Position numbers and translations under genes: made by a program
Assembly (NCBI RefSeq): GCF_032922745.1
Contig: NZ_CP136693.1
Location: 806,001-870,000 of the forward strand
Length of the DNA stretch: 64,000 nucleotides
Direction: 5' to 3'
Source of the DNA: Marinobacter salarius
Lineage (GTDB): Bacteria > Pseudomonadota > Gammaproteobacteria > Pseudomonadales > Oleiphilaceae
The notes under the pieces: generated by a model
The model's input: only the letters and a program-made list of their open reading frames with translations
Database searches by the model: none
What the model was told of the DNA's origin: nothing
In this document: positions 8,281 to 16,591 of the stretch, in pieces
Layout of the letters: every line of letters starts with the position of its first letter
Position numbering within the stretch: the first letter of the stretch is position 1

Positions 8281-9492
8281 CTAACGATCAGTCCTGCCAG
8301 CCCCCCCAGGCAAAGGCACAAAAAACGCAAACACCGCTCCAAGAGCCAACGCCACCACCCCGATGCCAAAGGCCGTGGTCAGGGTGCCGCCGGCTTCCAG
8401 CCATTGCTTGGTGAGCCACGGGCCGGCCATCTGGGTGAAGCCGTAGACCGACACCATTGCCGCTGACAGTCGCGGCCCCTGGTGCGGATGCAGGGCCCGG
8501 CCGATGCGTTGGGTGAGCATCACCGTACCCACGAACGTGCTGCCCACCAGGGCGGCACAAACCGCCAGGCCCAAGGCACCAGGCAAGATCACTGCCGCCA
8601 GGGCGCCGGCAAGCTGTACCACGAAATTCATGCGCAATGCAGGGAGATCGCCGATTTTTGCACCAAGATAGTTCCATATCGAGGGTGACAGGATCGTCGC
8701 CACAGCCGCCAGGAACCAGGCGCCATCCAGCAGCCAGTGGTCGGCCGGTAACTGGTCCTTGGCCAGCAATGGCAAGAACGTCATCGGCAGTATGTAACCG
8801 AGACCAGCCCCGGCGTAGGAGAGAAACAGGGGCACACTTGCCCGGTCAAACAGGGGCGATTTTCCCGGCGGGGTTTCGCCGTCGCTTTGCGCCCTCACCG
8901 GTACGTCCAGTCGGAGTAACCGCGCCGTGGCCCACCAGGCCAGGGGGATGGAAAGCACGACGGCAGGCCACCAGCGTTCAGTCCCCTCAAGCCAGTGGGC
9001 GCTGGAGCTGACCAGGCCACTTGATACCAAAAGGCCCAGGCCTACACCAATGTAGAGATGCCCACTCAGAGTGGCGCGGTTGCGCAGCACCAGCCATTCC
9101 AGGATCAACGCCGGAGCCTGGACAAAGACAACGCCGTTGGCGATGCCATTGAACAGGCGGGCGGCGGACATGGCCACAAGGTGGTCAGTCTGCGTCATCG
9201 CAAGGGTGGTCAACAGATGAACCACGAGGGACGCCGGCAGCAGCATGCGAATGTGGCTGATGGTGTGCCAGCGGATGGCCAGCAAGGCGCCAAGCAGGTA
9301 GCCAAGGTAGTTCCAGGTGGCCACCGCAGCACCCTGCCCGGCAGTGATCTGGCCATCGTCCACCAGATACGGCAATAGCGGCGTGTAGATGAAACGGCCC
9401 AGGCCGTGGGTGACCAGCAACAGAATGGCACCCGCTACCACGACCAGATAAAGATCCCGCGGCGGTGTGCAGGAAGGGTGGGAATTTGGCAT
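8281..9492 (-). CDS. YbfB/YjiJ family MFS transporter
   Basis: A 403-residue protein with about 12 hydrophobic segments. The N-terminus (VTHGLGRFIYTPLLPYLVDD) and the pattern GNYLGYLLG-like NYLGYLLGALLA are marks of the YbfB/YjiJ branch of the major facilitator superfamily. ATG 9492 is chosen over the adjacent in-frame GTG 9495; an AGGGG Shine-Dalgarno lies upstream. It is the last minus-strand gene after the cox assembly genes, 83 bases beyond SCO1, and could be partly cotranscribed with them. Substrate unknown. Confidence 0.8.
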   Translation of the reverse strand: MPNSHPSCTPPRDLYLVVVAGAILLLVTHGLGRFIYTPLLPYLVDDGQITAGQGAAVATWNYLGYLLGALLAIRWHTISHIRMLLPASLVVHLLTTLAMTQTDHLVAMSAARLFNGIANGVVFVQAPALILEWLVLRNRATLSGHLYIGVGLGLLVSSGLVSSSAHWLEGTERWWPAVVLSIPLAWWATARLLRLDVPVRAQSDGETPPGKSPLFDRASVPLFLSYAGAGLGYILPMTFLPLLAKDQLPADHWLLDGAWFLAAVATILSPSIWNYLGAKIGDLPALRMNFVVQLAGALAAVILPGALGLAVCAALVGSTFVGTVMLTQRIGRALHPHQGPRLSAAMVSVYGFTQMAGPWLTKQWLEAGGTLTTAFGIGVVALALGAVFAFFVPLPGGAGRTDR

Positions 9493-9575
9493 CACAGAAC
9501 CCCTGGGGAAAGCCGGTAGGCAGTCTAAGTCAGTGGGAGCAGGAAGTCAGCCGAGTCAAAGCGAGGAGCGCAGGG

Positions 9576-10244
9576 TCATGACTGGGACGCTCGCGGATGA
9601 TTTTCCCGGGCCCACTCGTAGATCTCACGATAGGCCTCAACCAGGTCTTCCGGCTTGTGGGGAGGCTGAAGCACGGCGGTCATTTCGCCGTCCGGGTTGA
9701 TCAGCGTGAAATGCCCGCTGTGTTCCACCAGCCGTTCGCCATCCACCTGACGTTGGGAGAAAACCGCGTTCATGCTTCTGGCGAGCTCTCTTAGTGTCTC
9801 AATGTCGCCAGTCAGGCCGTGAAAGTCGTCGCCGAAAAAGCCCACATAGTCTTTCAGTCTCTGGGGCGTATCGTGTTCCGGGTCGGCGGAAATCAACAGG
9901 AACTCCGGCTGCGGTAGCTCCTCCGGTAGCATTTTGTCGGTTTTGCGCAGGGTCGCCATGGCGGCGGGGCAGATGTCCGGGCAATTGGTATAACCAACGA
10001 AAGCAAACGTCCATTTGCCCTTCAGGCTGTCCCGGGTGACCGTTTCGCCCTGTTCGTTAAGCAGCTCGAACTCTGCAAGTTGACGACTGTTGTCGTACAC
10101 GTAGGCGTTGATACTGCTGAGTTCCGGTGGGGGTGAAGGCTGGTCATTTCCGACCAGCAACACCTGCCGTCCAACCACCAGCCCGAAGATCAGCACGACA
10201 ACCAACAGCAGCAGGATCAGCGTCAGGCGAATCGAACGGTCCAT
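9576..10244 (-). CDS. SCO1/SenC copper chaperone for cytochrome c oxidase
   Basis: A membrane-anchored thioredoxin-fold protein of 222 residues that delivers copper to, or reduces, the CuA site of cytochrome c oxidase. One N-terminal membrane anchor (about 7-30) places the domain in the periplasm. Copper ligands are C88 and C92 in TNCPDICP and the distal H175 in VEHSGHF. It is the last assembly gene of the cox cluster, 22 bases after ctaB on the same strand, the position of PA0114 in P. aeruginosa. Confidence 0.93.
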   Translation of the reverse strand: MDRSIRLTLILLLLVVVLIFGLVVGRQVLLVGNDQPSPPPELSSINAYVYDNSRQLAEFELLNEQGETVTRDSLKGKWTFAFVGYTNCPDICPAAMATLRKTDKMLPEELPQPEFLLISADPEHDTPQRLKDYVGFFGDDFHGLTGDIETLRELARSMNAVFSQRQVDGERLVEHSGHFTLINPDGEMTAVLQPPHKPEDLVEAYREIYEWARENHPRASQS

Positions 10245-10266
10245 GAAATCTCCGGTAAATCAGCAT

Positions 10267-11190
10267 TCAGAAAAACACAAAGTGGTCGACCAGCAGCACC
10301 ACAAACAGGGCCATCAGATAGGTGATGGAATATTTGAAGGTGTTGAGCGCAACACGACGGTCATCACCTCTGAGCAACCGTACGGCATACTGCAGGAAAC
10401 GCAGGCCGAGGGCCAGTGCACCCACCAGATAGATAACGCCAGACATACCGGTGACAAACGGCAGCAGGCTGACAGCAAGCAGCATCAGGGTGTACAGGAG
10501 TATATGTAACTCTGTGTACTTGTTGCCATGGGTGACTGGCAGCATGGGAATACCGGCCTTGGCGTATTCTTCCTTGCGATGGATGGCCAGTGCCCAGAAA
10601 TGCGGTGGCGTCCAGGCGAAGATGATCAGCACCAGCAACAGGGCGTGACCTTCCACTTGCCCGGTCACCGCTGTCCAGCCCAACAGTGGCGGCATCGCGC
10701 CGGCCAGGCCACCGATAACAATGTTCTGCGGGGTCATACGCTTGAGAAACAGGGTGTAGACGCCCGCATACCCCACCAGTGACGCCAGGGTCAGCCAGGC
10801 TGTCAGCGCATTCACCTGCCACACCAGGATGACCATGCCGGCAACCGCCAGCACGGTTGCGAACAGCAGTGCGTCCAGCGGCGAGATTTTCCCGGTGGCG
10901 ACGGGCCGTTTGCGGGTACGGGCCATGACCGTGTCGATTTTCTGATCCACCACGTGATTGACCACGGCTGCCGCGCCCGCCAGCAGGGCGATGCCCAGGT
11001 TACCGTAGAGCATAACCTCCCAACCCGGCACGCCCGGTGTGGCCAGTAGCATGCCTATGACTGAGGTGAGGATCATCATCGCCACCACAGTGGGCTTGGT
11101 CAGCTCCAGAAAATCCCGCCAGGAAATGCCCGCGGCAGCGGACTCGTTGGTCGTTCCCTGCGCCGGCAGTGCCTTTACGTGCTCGCTCAT
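10267..11190 (-). CDS. ctaB: Protoheme IX farnesyltransferase (heme O synthase)
   Basis: A UbiA-type membrane prenyltransferase of 307 residues that adds a farnesyl group to heme B to give heme O, precursor of heme A. It has about nine membrane segments. The first Asp-rich motif is NHVVDQKIDTVMARTRKRP; the second region is around FAWTPPHFWALAI, with the family's conserved Lys-rich stretch RKEEYAKAGIPMLP. The frame is open further upstream, but ATG 11190 overlaps the ctaA stop in an ATGA arrangement, matches the family start and avoids overlapping the upstream gene by 250 bases. Translation is probably coupled to ctaA. The gene is also called cyoE in other species. Confidence 0.94.
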   Translation of the reverse strand: MSEHVKALPAQGTTNESAAAGISWRDFLELTKPTVVAMMILTSVIGMLLATPGVPGWEVMLYGNLGIALLAGAAAVVNHVVDQKIDTVMARTRKRPVATGKISPLDALLFATVLAVAGMVILVWQVNALTAWLTLASLVGYAGVYTLFLKRMTPQNIVIGGLAGAMPPLLGWTAVTGQVEGHALLLVLIIFAWTPPHFWALAIHRKEEYAKAGIPMLPVTHGNKYTELHILLYTLMLLAVSLLPFVTGMSGVIYLVGALALGLRFLQYAVRLLRGDDRRVALNTFKYSITYLMALFVVLLVDHFVFF

Positions 11191-12293
11191 GCCGTCACCT
11201 CTCGCTCGATTGTTGTTGTAGGTTCTGTTTTCGCTGCCTCTGGCAGGGCCTGTTGATGAAATCGCCAGAGCAGATTGATCACTGCCAGCAAAAGCCCTGC
11301 GCCCATCGCGTTGTGCGCCACCGCCACTGACAGGGGTATATGAAACACAATGTTGGCCAGGCCCAGCGCAATCTGCGCAACCAGGGCCACGGCCACCAGC
11401 TGCACATGCCACGCCAGTGGTGTTCGCTTTGTCCTGCGCCACAGTAATGCCAGAAAAACCGTGAAGTACGCAAGCACTATCATCGCTCCCAGCCGGTGAC
11501 TGACATGGATGGCGACACGACCGTCAGCCGTTAGCTGCCCGCCCAGGTAATTCGGCCCCACATGCTGGGTGACATCGAACCCATGCTGGAAGTCCATCTC
11601 AGCCGGCCACCATTCGCCCTGGCAGGTGGGCAGGTCAGTACAGGCCACAGCAGCGTAGTTGGCCGCTGTCCAGGCCCCCAGGGCAATTTGCATAACAACC
11701 AGCGCCAGACCACCGTATAGCCACGGCCGGAAACGGCGCAACCCGGGGGGCCGGCCTGCGCCGGGTGATTCCCCTTCAGGTTGCGGTCTACGGCGTAGGC
11801 GAAGCGTGAGCAGTGTCAGCAGGCTCAGGGTGGTAAAGCCCCCTAACAGGTGCAGGGCAACCACCTGCGGCCAGAGCTTCAGGGTCACTGTCCACATGCC
11901 GAAGGCGCCCTGGAGCAGAATGAAGGCAGCAATAAACAGTGGCAACCGAAGCGGCACGCCGTCACGACGATGACGGAACGCATAGGCCGCCAGGCCAAAC
12001 ACCACCAGCCCCAGCGTGCCGGCGGCGTATCGGTGGATCATTTCAGGCCAGCCTTTTTCCACGTCGACGGGCGTGTCGGGAAAGCGCGCATTGGCGATGG
12101 CCATCCGCGACTCATCATGGGGCACCGTCAGAAACCCGTAACAACCGGGCCAGTCCGGACAGCCAAGGCCCGCGTCCACCAATCGGGTCCAGGCCCCAAG
12201 CATGATGACGACCACCGCCAGCAGGGTGGCCAGTAGCGACCAGCGCGCCATGAGGTGGGCCGGGCGGGAAAGACGGGGTTGGGTGGTGTTCAA
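11187..12293 (-). CDS. ctaA: Heme A synthase (COX15/CtaA family)
   Basis: An eight-segment membrane protein of 368 residues that oxidises heme O to heme A. Heme-binding histidines are visible in EMIHRYAAG, VALHLLGG, HVSHRLGAM and VAHNAMGAG. The cysteine pair characteristic of many members appears in the first loop (GLGCPDWPGC) and again in the second half (ACTDLPTCQG). The start is TTG 12293 with GGAG eight bases before it; an in-frame ATG 14 codons later is the alternative. It overlaps ctaB by four bases. Confidence 0.93.
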   Translation of the reverse strand: MNTTQPRLSRPAHLMARWSLLATLLAVVVIMLGAWTRLVDAGLGCPDWPGCYGFLTVPHDESRMAIANARFPDTPVDVEKGWPEMIHRYAAGTLGLVVFGLAAYAFRHRRDGVPLRLPLFIAAFILLQGAFGMWTVTLKLWPQVVALHLLGGFTTLSLLTLLTLRLRRRPQPEGESPGAGRPPGLRRFRPWLYGGLALVVMQIALGAWTAANYAAVACTDLPTCQGEWWPAEMDFQHGFDVTQHVGPNYLGGQLTADGRVAIHVSHRLGAMIVLAYFTVFLALLWRRTKRTPLAWHVQLVAVALVAQIALGLANIVFHIPLSVAVAHNAMGAGLLLAVINLLWRFHQQALPEAAKTEPTTTIEREVTA

Positions 12294-12317
12294 CGGGGCA
12301 TCTCCGGTTACTGATGG

Positions 12318-12962
12318 TCAGCCGATCTGTGACAGCTTCAACAGGTGTTTCAGATCCTTCAGCATATCCTTTCCCGTGTGTTCGGTGCCGTAGTGCATGA
12401 TCACGTTACCAAAGGGGTCCACCAGCAGAATCCGTGGCTGGTGCTCCGGGTTGATGCCGGACGGCCATTTCGGAGCGCGGCCCTCCAGGATACTCAGCCG
12501 TTCCATGGAGCTGTATTCGTCGCTCCAGCGAGCCGAAAGATCGTCAGGGATAGTGCCGAGCCAGGCCGAACGATTTACCCGGTTAGCATTCTTGCCCAGG
12601 GCAATATTGACCTGGCGCGCCAGATACAGAAGCTCTTCACACTCCGAGGCGCATTGCTCGGAAACCACCACCATCATCCATTCGGCGTCGGGTTCGTCAG
12701 GGCCAAAGCGGTCGACAAGCGGGTTGCCGCTGGCTCCCTGAAGCTGCATTTGAGCCAGGGGCGCCGGCGGCTGGATCAGCTCGCCATTATTGCTATTGCC
12801 GGCAGGATTCAGCCAGCCGGTGTAGTACATGATAGTGGCAAAAATCATCGGGCCGAAACCGATGGCAAACAGTAAAAGGGCGGTTCGCCTGCCGCGGCGT
12901 ACCTGCTCTGGAGAGACGTTGTCGTCCGGGTCTTTCTGGTCCATGCGCTCAGCCGTTGTCAT
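12318..12962 (-). CDS. Membrane-anchored SCO-like protein of the cox cluster (PA0111 position)
   Basis: A 214-residue protein usually labelled hypothetical. One membrane segment (about 27-48) is followed by a soluble periplasmic domain. It carries C104-x3-C108 (SEQCASEC), the same CxxxC spacing as in SCO proteins. H174 stands eight residues before the Asp of VDPFG, exactly as H175 stands eight before the Asn of INPDG in the neighbouring SCO1. I infer a thioredoxin/SCO fold able to bind copper or exchange disulfides. It lies between surf1 (14-base overlap) and ctaA, so it is part of the assembly operon. GGAG upstream supports ATG 12962; ATG 12944 is possible. Confidence 0.75.
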   Translation of the reverse strand: MTTAERMDQKDPDDNVSPEQVRRGRRTALLLFAIGFGPMIFATIMYYTGWLNPAGNSNNGELIQPPAPLAQMQLQGASGNPLVDRFGPDEPDAEWMMVVVSEQCASECEELLYLARQVNIALGKNANRVNRSAWLGTIPDDLSARWSDEYSSMERLSILEGRAPKWPSGINPEHQPRILLVDPFGNVIMHYGTEHTGKDMLKDLKHLLKLSQIG

Positions 12963-13689
12963 TGTGATTACGGACTCCTGTTTTGCGATAGCTCGCTACG
13001 ACCGTCAATATAACCAGCGCGATGGCCAGTGAAAACCATTGCACCGCATATCCATAATGGGTTTGTGGCCCCATCCGGTCTGGAGCCCAGTCGGCGCGGT
13101 AGGCGCCAGGTTGCTCCGGCCCGGAAAGCCTGAGTACCAGGCTGGCAACATCATTCTCAATTTCCCGAGCCTGCCCGTGGGACAGCGACTGTGTTCGCTT
13201 CGGCCAGCCCGCTTTGTCAGATGGCACGGACTTGAGCACCGGGGGTTCCGGAAACTCACTCAACCGCCCCTTCACACTAAGCTCTCCGGACGGATAACTG
13301 ACATCGGGCAGTTGATCACGTCGCCGGGGAGCTTGTACCCAACCGCGATTTACAACCACCGGGCGGCCCTGAACCGGGTGGAACAGGGTCAGTACCTCAT
13401 AGCCCGGCGCGCCATCGCGTGTGCGGTTATCGAGGAGCCAGGATACCTCGCTGTAACGGCCGGACAGTGTCACCGGTTGCCCGGCTTCGAGGCCGGCCGC
13501 CAGATGTTGCGACCAGCTCAGGTTTCCGGCCTGTTGCTGCCACTGTTCAAGCTGGGCCTGTTTCTCTCCTGCTCGCTCCAGCTGCCAGATCCCCAGGCCT
13601 AACAGTACCGGCAGAAAGAAGCCGGCGAACACCAACAGGCGCCAATCGAAGTGCCATTGGCGACGAGAACGATCGGTTGGATCAGACAT
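12949..13689 (-). CDS. SURF1 family cytochrome c oxidase assembly protein
   Basis: A 246-residue inner-membrane protein with two membrane segments, one at each end (about 17-36 and 216-234), and a periplasmic domain between, the SURF1 layout. Family motifs are GIWQLERAGEK near the N-terminus, the central WVQAPRRRDQLP and the C-terminal HYGYAVQWFSLA. SURF1 helps heme A insertion into subunit I. The end overlaps the start of the SCO-like gene by 14 bases. The start at ATG 13689 is 50 bases from the divergent DUF2909 gene. Confidence 0.92.
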   Translation of the reverse strand: MSDPTDRSRRQWHFDWRLLVFAGFFLPVLLGLGIWQLERAGEKQAQLEQWQQQAGNLSWSQHLAAGLEAGQPVTLSGRYSEVSWLLDNRTRDGAPGYEVLTLFHPVQGRPVVVNRGWVQAPRRRDQLPDVSYPSGELSVKGRLSEFPEPPVLKSVPSDKAGWPKRTQSLSHGQAREIENDVASLVLRLSGPEQPGAYRADWAPDRMGPQTHYGYAVQWFSLAIALVILTVVASYRKTGVRNHNDNG

Positions 13690-13739
13690 GCTCTGCTATA
13701 GTGGGCTCTGGATCTACATTCCCGTTTACAGGATTTCCC

Positions 13740-13943
13740 ATGCTGAAGATTCTCATTGTCGTACTCATGCTGGCCGTTCTGGTGAGCCTGTTCAGCGGTC
13801 TGTTCTTCCTGATCCGGGATGGCGGGAAAACGAACCGTGTCCTGAATTCCCTGGCGTTGCGGGTCGCCCTCAGCGTACTGCTGCTGGCAGTCATTCTGAT
13901 TTCGGTATGGCAAGGGGGCCTGACCCTGAATCCGACCCCCTGA
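13740..13943 (+). CDS. DUF2909 twin-transmembrane protein
   Basis: A 67-residue protein with two hydrophobic helices (about 2-26 and 42-60) joined by a charged loop (RDGGKTNRVLNS), the signature of DUF2909. The frame is open far upstream, but ATG 13740 has an AGGA Shine-Dalgarno and fits the family. It is the only plus-strand gene in the cox cluster, divergent from surf1 and ending 9 bases from the convergent coxC end. The family is found next to cox genes (PA0109 position) and may be a small oxidase-associated subunit; this is not proven. Confidence 0.85.
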   Translation: MLKILIVVLMLAVLVSLFSGLFFLIRDGGKTNRVLNSLALRVALSVLLLAVILISVWQGGLTLNPTP

Positions 13944-13952
13944 CGCGCGTCG

Positions 13953-14840
13953 TCAGAGCACGTAGACGAAGACGAACAGCCCGAGCCAGACCACATCCAC
14001 GAAGTGCCAATACCACGCCGACGCCTCGAAGCCGAAGTGGTAATCACCCGTGAAATGGCCTTTGTGTATGCGGATCAACATGATCGTGAGCATCAGGGTA
14101 CCCAGTATCACGTGGGCGCCATGAAAGCCGGTCAGCATGAAGAAGGTGCTGCCATAAATACCCGACTGCAGGGTCAGGTTCAGATCCTGATAGGCATGAG
14201 CGTATTCATAGCCCTGGACACACACAAAGATCAGCGCCAGCGCAATGGTGGCGCTCAGCCAGAGTTTGAGCTTTTTGCGGTTGTCTTCCTTGAGGGCATG
14301 GTGTGCAACCGTGACCGTAAAGGACGACGTCACCAGCAGGATGGTGTTAATCAGCGGCAAACCCCAGGGACCGATAATGCCTTCCGGTGCCGGGTAAGCG
14401 TCGGGATCAGGGTTGTTGATCAGCGGCCAAGTCGCCTGGAAACCTTCCCACAGGATGTTGGAGCTACCACGGTCGCCTTCACCGCCAAGCCAGGGCACCG
14501 CGAACATCCGGGTGTAAAACAGGGCACCGAAGAAAGCCGCGAAGAACATGACCTCGGAAAAAATAAACCAGCTCATACCCCAGCGGAAGGAACGATCCAT
14601 CTGTGGGCTGTAAAGGCCTGACCGGCTTTCCTTGATGACCGTGCCGAACCACCCGAATAGCATATAGGCCATGATCAGGGAGCCTATCAGGAACATCACC
14701 CAGGGGCCGGTGGTGCTCTCACCCTGCTGGCCGTTCACCATTATGGCCGCCGCGCCGTAGAGGGTAACCCCCAGCCCGACGGTGGCGACAATCGGCCACT
14801 TGCTCTGTTCCGGAACGTAGTACGTCTGGTTTTCCGCCAT
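13953..14840 (-). CDS. coxC: Cytochrome c oxidase subunit III
   Basis: A seven-segment membrane subunit of aa3-type cytochrome c oxidase, 295 residues. Family marks include MSWFIFSEVMFFAAFFGALFY (conserved Glu of helix III) split across the line of helices, the motif LTGFHGAHVILG, and the C-terminal HFVDVVWLGLFVFVYVL. It follows coxA after 61 bases on the same strand. In related clusters ctaG/cox11 sits between coxA and coxC; here there is no room for it. Confidence 0.95.
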   Translation of the reverse strand: MAENQTYYVPEQSKWPIVATVGLGVTLYGAAAIMVNGQQGESTTGPWVMFLIGSLIMAYMLFGWFGTVIKESRSGLYSPQMDRSFRWGMSWFIFSEVMFFAAFFGALFYTRMFAVPWLGGEGDRGSSNILWEGFQATWPLINNPDPDAYPAPEGIIGPWGLPLINTILLVTSSFTVTVAHHALKEDNRKKLKLWLSATIALALIFVCVQGYEYAHAYQDLNLTLQSGIYGSTFFMLTGFHGAHVILGTLMLTIMLIRIHKGHFTGDYHFGFEASAWYWHFVDVVWLGLFVFVYVL

Positions 14841-14901
14841 GACAATCTCCGATGGCTTATCCGTTATCGTTTGTTGTTGTGGGCGCCAGTCTGCCTCTGT
14901 T

Positions 14902-16488
14902 TCACTTTACTTCCGGCGGCGTGGCAAAGGTGTGGTAGGGCGCCGGAGAAGGCACCGTCCACTCAAGGCCTTCTGCTCCGTCCCACGGCTGGGCAGACGC
15001 CTTTTCACCGCCCTTGACGCACTTGACCACAATCACCAGGAACAGGATCTGACTGGCACCAAACAGGAATGCGCCGACGCTGGACACCATGTTGAAATCG
15101 GCAAACTGCAGCGCGTAATCCGGAATACGCCGCGGCATACCCGCCAGCCCGAGGAAGTGCATCGGGAAGAACGCCAGGTTCATGCCGATGAACGACAACC
15201 AGAAATGCGTCTTCCCCAGTGTTTCGTCGTACATATGGCCGGTCCACTTGGGCAGCCAGAAATACGCCGAGGCAAAAATGCCGAAGATGGCGCCCGGTAC
15301 CAGTACGTAGTGGAAGTGCGCTACCACGAAGTAGGTGTCGTGATACTGGAAGTCAGCCGGCGCAATGGCCAGCATCAGGCCGGAGAAACCGCCGATGGTG
15401 AACAGGATGACGAAGGCGACCGCAAACAGCATCGGCGCCTCGAACGTCAGTGAACCCCGGAACATGGTCGCCACCCAGTTAAATACCTTCACCCCCGTGG
15501 GCACGGCAATCAGCATGGTGGCGTACATGAAGAACAACTGCCCGGCGATGGGAATACCGACGGTGAACATGTGGTGAGCCCAGACCACAAACGACAGCAG
15601 GGCGATGGCGCCCACCGCATATACCATGGAGGCGTAACCAAACAGGGGCTTACGGGAAAACGCCGGGATGATATGCGACACCGCACCGAAGGCTGGCAGG
15701 ATCATGATATAGACCTCCGGGTGCCCGAAGAACCAGAACACATGCTGGAACAGCACCGGGTCGCCACCACCAGAAGCATCAAAGAAACTGGTGCCGAAGT
15801 TGATGTCCATCAGCATCATGGTGACCACGCCGGCCAGAACTGGCATGACAGCAATCAGCAGGAATGCCGTGATCAGCCAGGTCCAGACGAACAGGGGCAT
15901 CTTCATCAGAGTCATGCCCGGCGCCCGCATGTTCAGGATGGTAGCGATCACGTTGATAGCACCCATGATCGACGACACGCCCATGATGTGAATGGCGAAA
16001 ATAAAGAACGTGGTACTGGGCGGGCCGTAGGTCGTCGACAACGGCGCGTAGAAGGTCCAGCCGAAGTTGGGCGCACCGCCCTGCATGAACAGTGTGGATA
16101 CCAGAATCAGAAAGGCACACGGCAGGAGCCAGAAGCTCCAGTTGTTCATTCGTGGCAGCGCCATGTCAGGCGCGCCCACCATCAGCGGAATCATCCAGTT
16201 GGCAAGGCCAACGAAGGCCGGCATAACCGCGCCGAACACCATGATCAGACCATGCATAGTGGTCATCTGGTTGAAAAATTCCGGCTCAACAATCTGCAGG
16301 CCCGGCTGGAACAGTTCAGCCCGGATTACCATGGCCATGGTTCCGCCGAGCAGGAACATCGTGAAACTGAATATCAGGTACATGGTCCCGATATCTTTGT
16401 GGTTGGTCGTCAGCAGCCACCGAGAAAAGCCCTTTGCGGGGCCGTGGTGATGATCGTCCTGGGCGTGGGTATCTGCAACCGCACTCAT
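14902..16488 (-). CDS. coxA: Cytochrome c oxidase subunit I (aa3 type)
   Basis: The catalytic subunit holding heme a and the heme a3-CuB centre, 528 residues with 12 membrane helices. The CuB/Tyr cross-link region is FGHPEVYIMILP, the two CuB histidines lie in WAHHMFTVG, and the heme ligands lie in VAHFHYVLVPG; H in TMHGLIMVFG is the low-spin heme ligand. It reduces oxygen to water with electrons from CuA in subunit II. The gene follows coxB by 103 bases on the same strand. Confidence 0.97.
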   Translation of the reverse strand: MSAVADTHAQDDHHHGPAKGFSRWLLTTNHKDIGTMYLIFSFTMFLLGGTMAMVIRAELFQPGLQIVEPEFFNQMTTMHGLIMVFGAVMPAFVGLANWMIPLMVGAPDMALPRMNNWSFWLLPCAFLILVSTLFMQGGAPNFGWTFYAPLSTTYGPPSTTFFIFAIHIMGVSSIMGAINVIATILNMRAPGMTLMKMPLFVWTWLITAFLLIAVMPVLAGVVTMMLMDINFGTSFFDASGGGDPVLFQHVFWFFGHPEVYIMILPAFGAVSHIIPAFSRKPLFGYASMVYAVGAIALLSFVVWAHHMFTVGIPIAGQLFFMYATMLIAVPTGVKVFNWVATMFRGSLTFEAPMLFAVAFVILFTIGGFSGLMLAIAPADFQYHDTYFVVAHFHYVLVPGAIFGIFASAYFWLPKWTGHMYDETLGKTHFWLSFIGMNLAFFPMHFLGLAGMPRRIPDYALQFADFNMVSSVGAFLFGASQILFLVIVVKCVKGGEKASAQPWDGAEGLEWTVPSPAPYHTFATPPEVK

Positions 16489-16591
16489 GAAAAACCCCCG
16501 TTACCGCCGTATATTCAGGCTGGTGATGTCATTAATCTGGCGTCATTGGATAGGGTGGGCTGAAGCCTTCGCTCCACCCCCACCCGGTTCA

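Noticed and set aside
15571..16563. Plus-strand open frame of 330 codons
   Set aside because: Antisense to coxA, whose ligand motifs are intact; the composition is rich in His, Arg and Gln as expected for a shadow frame.
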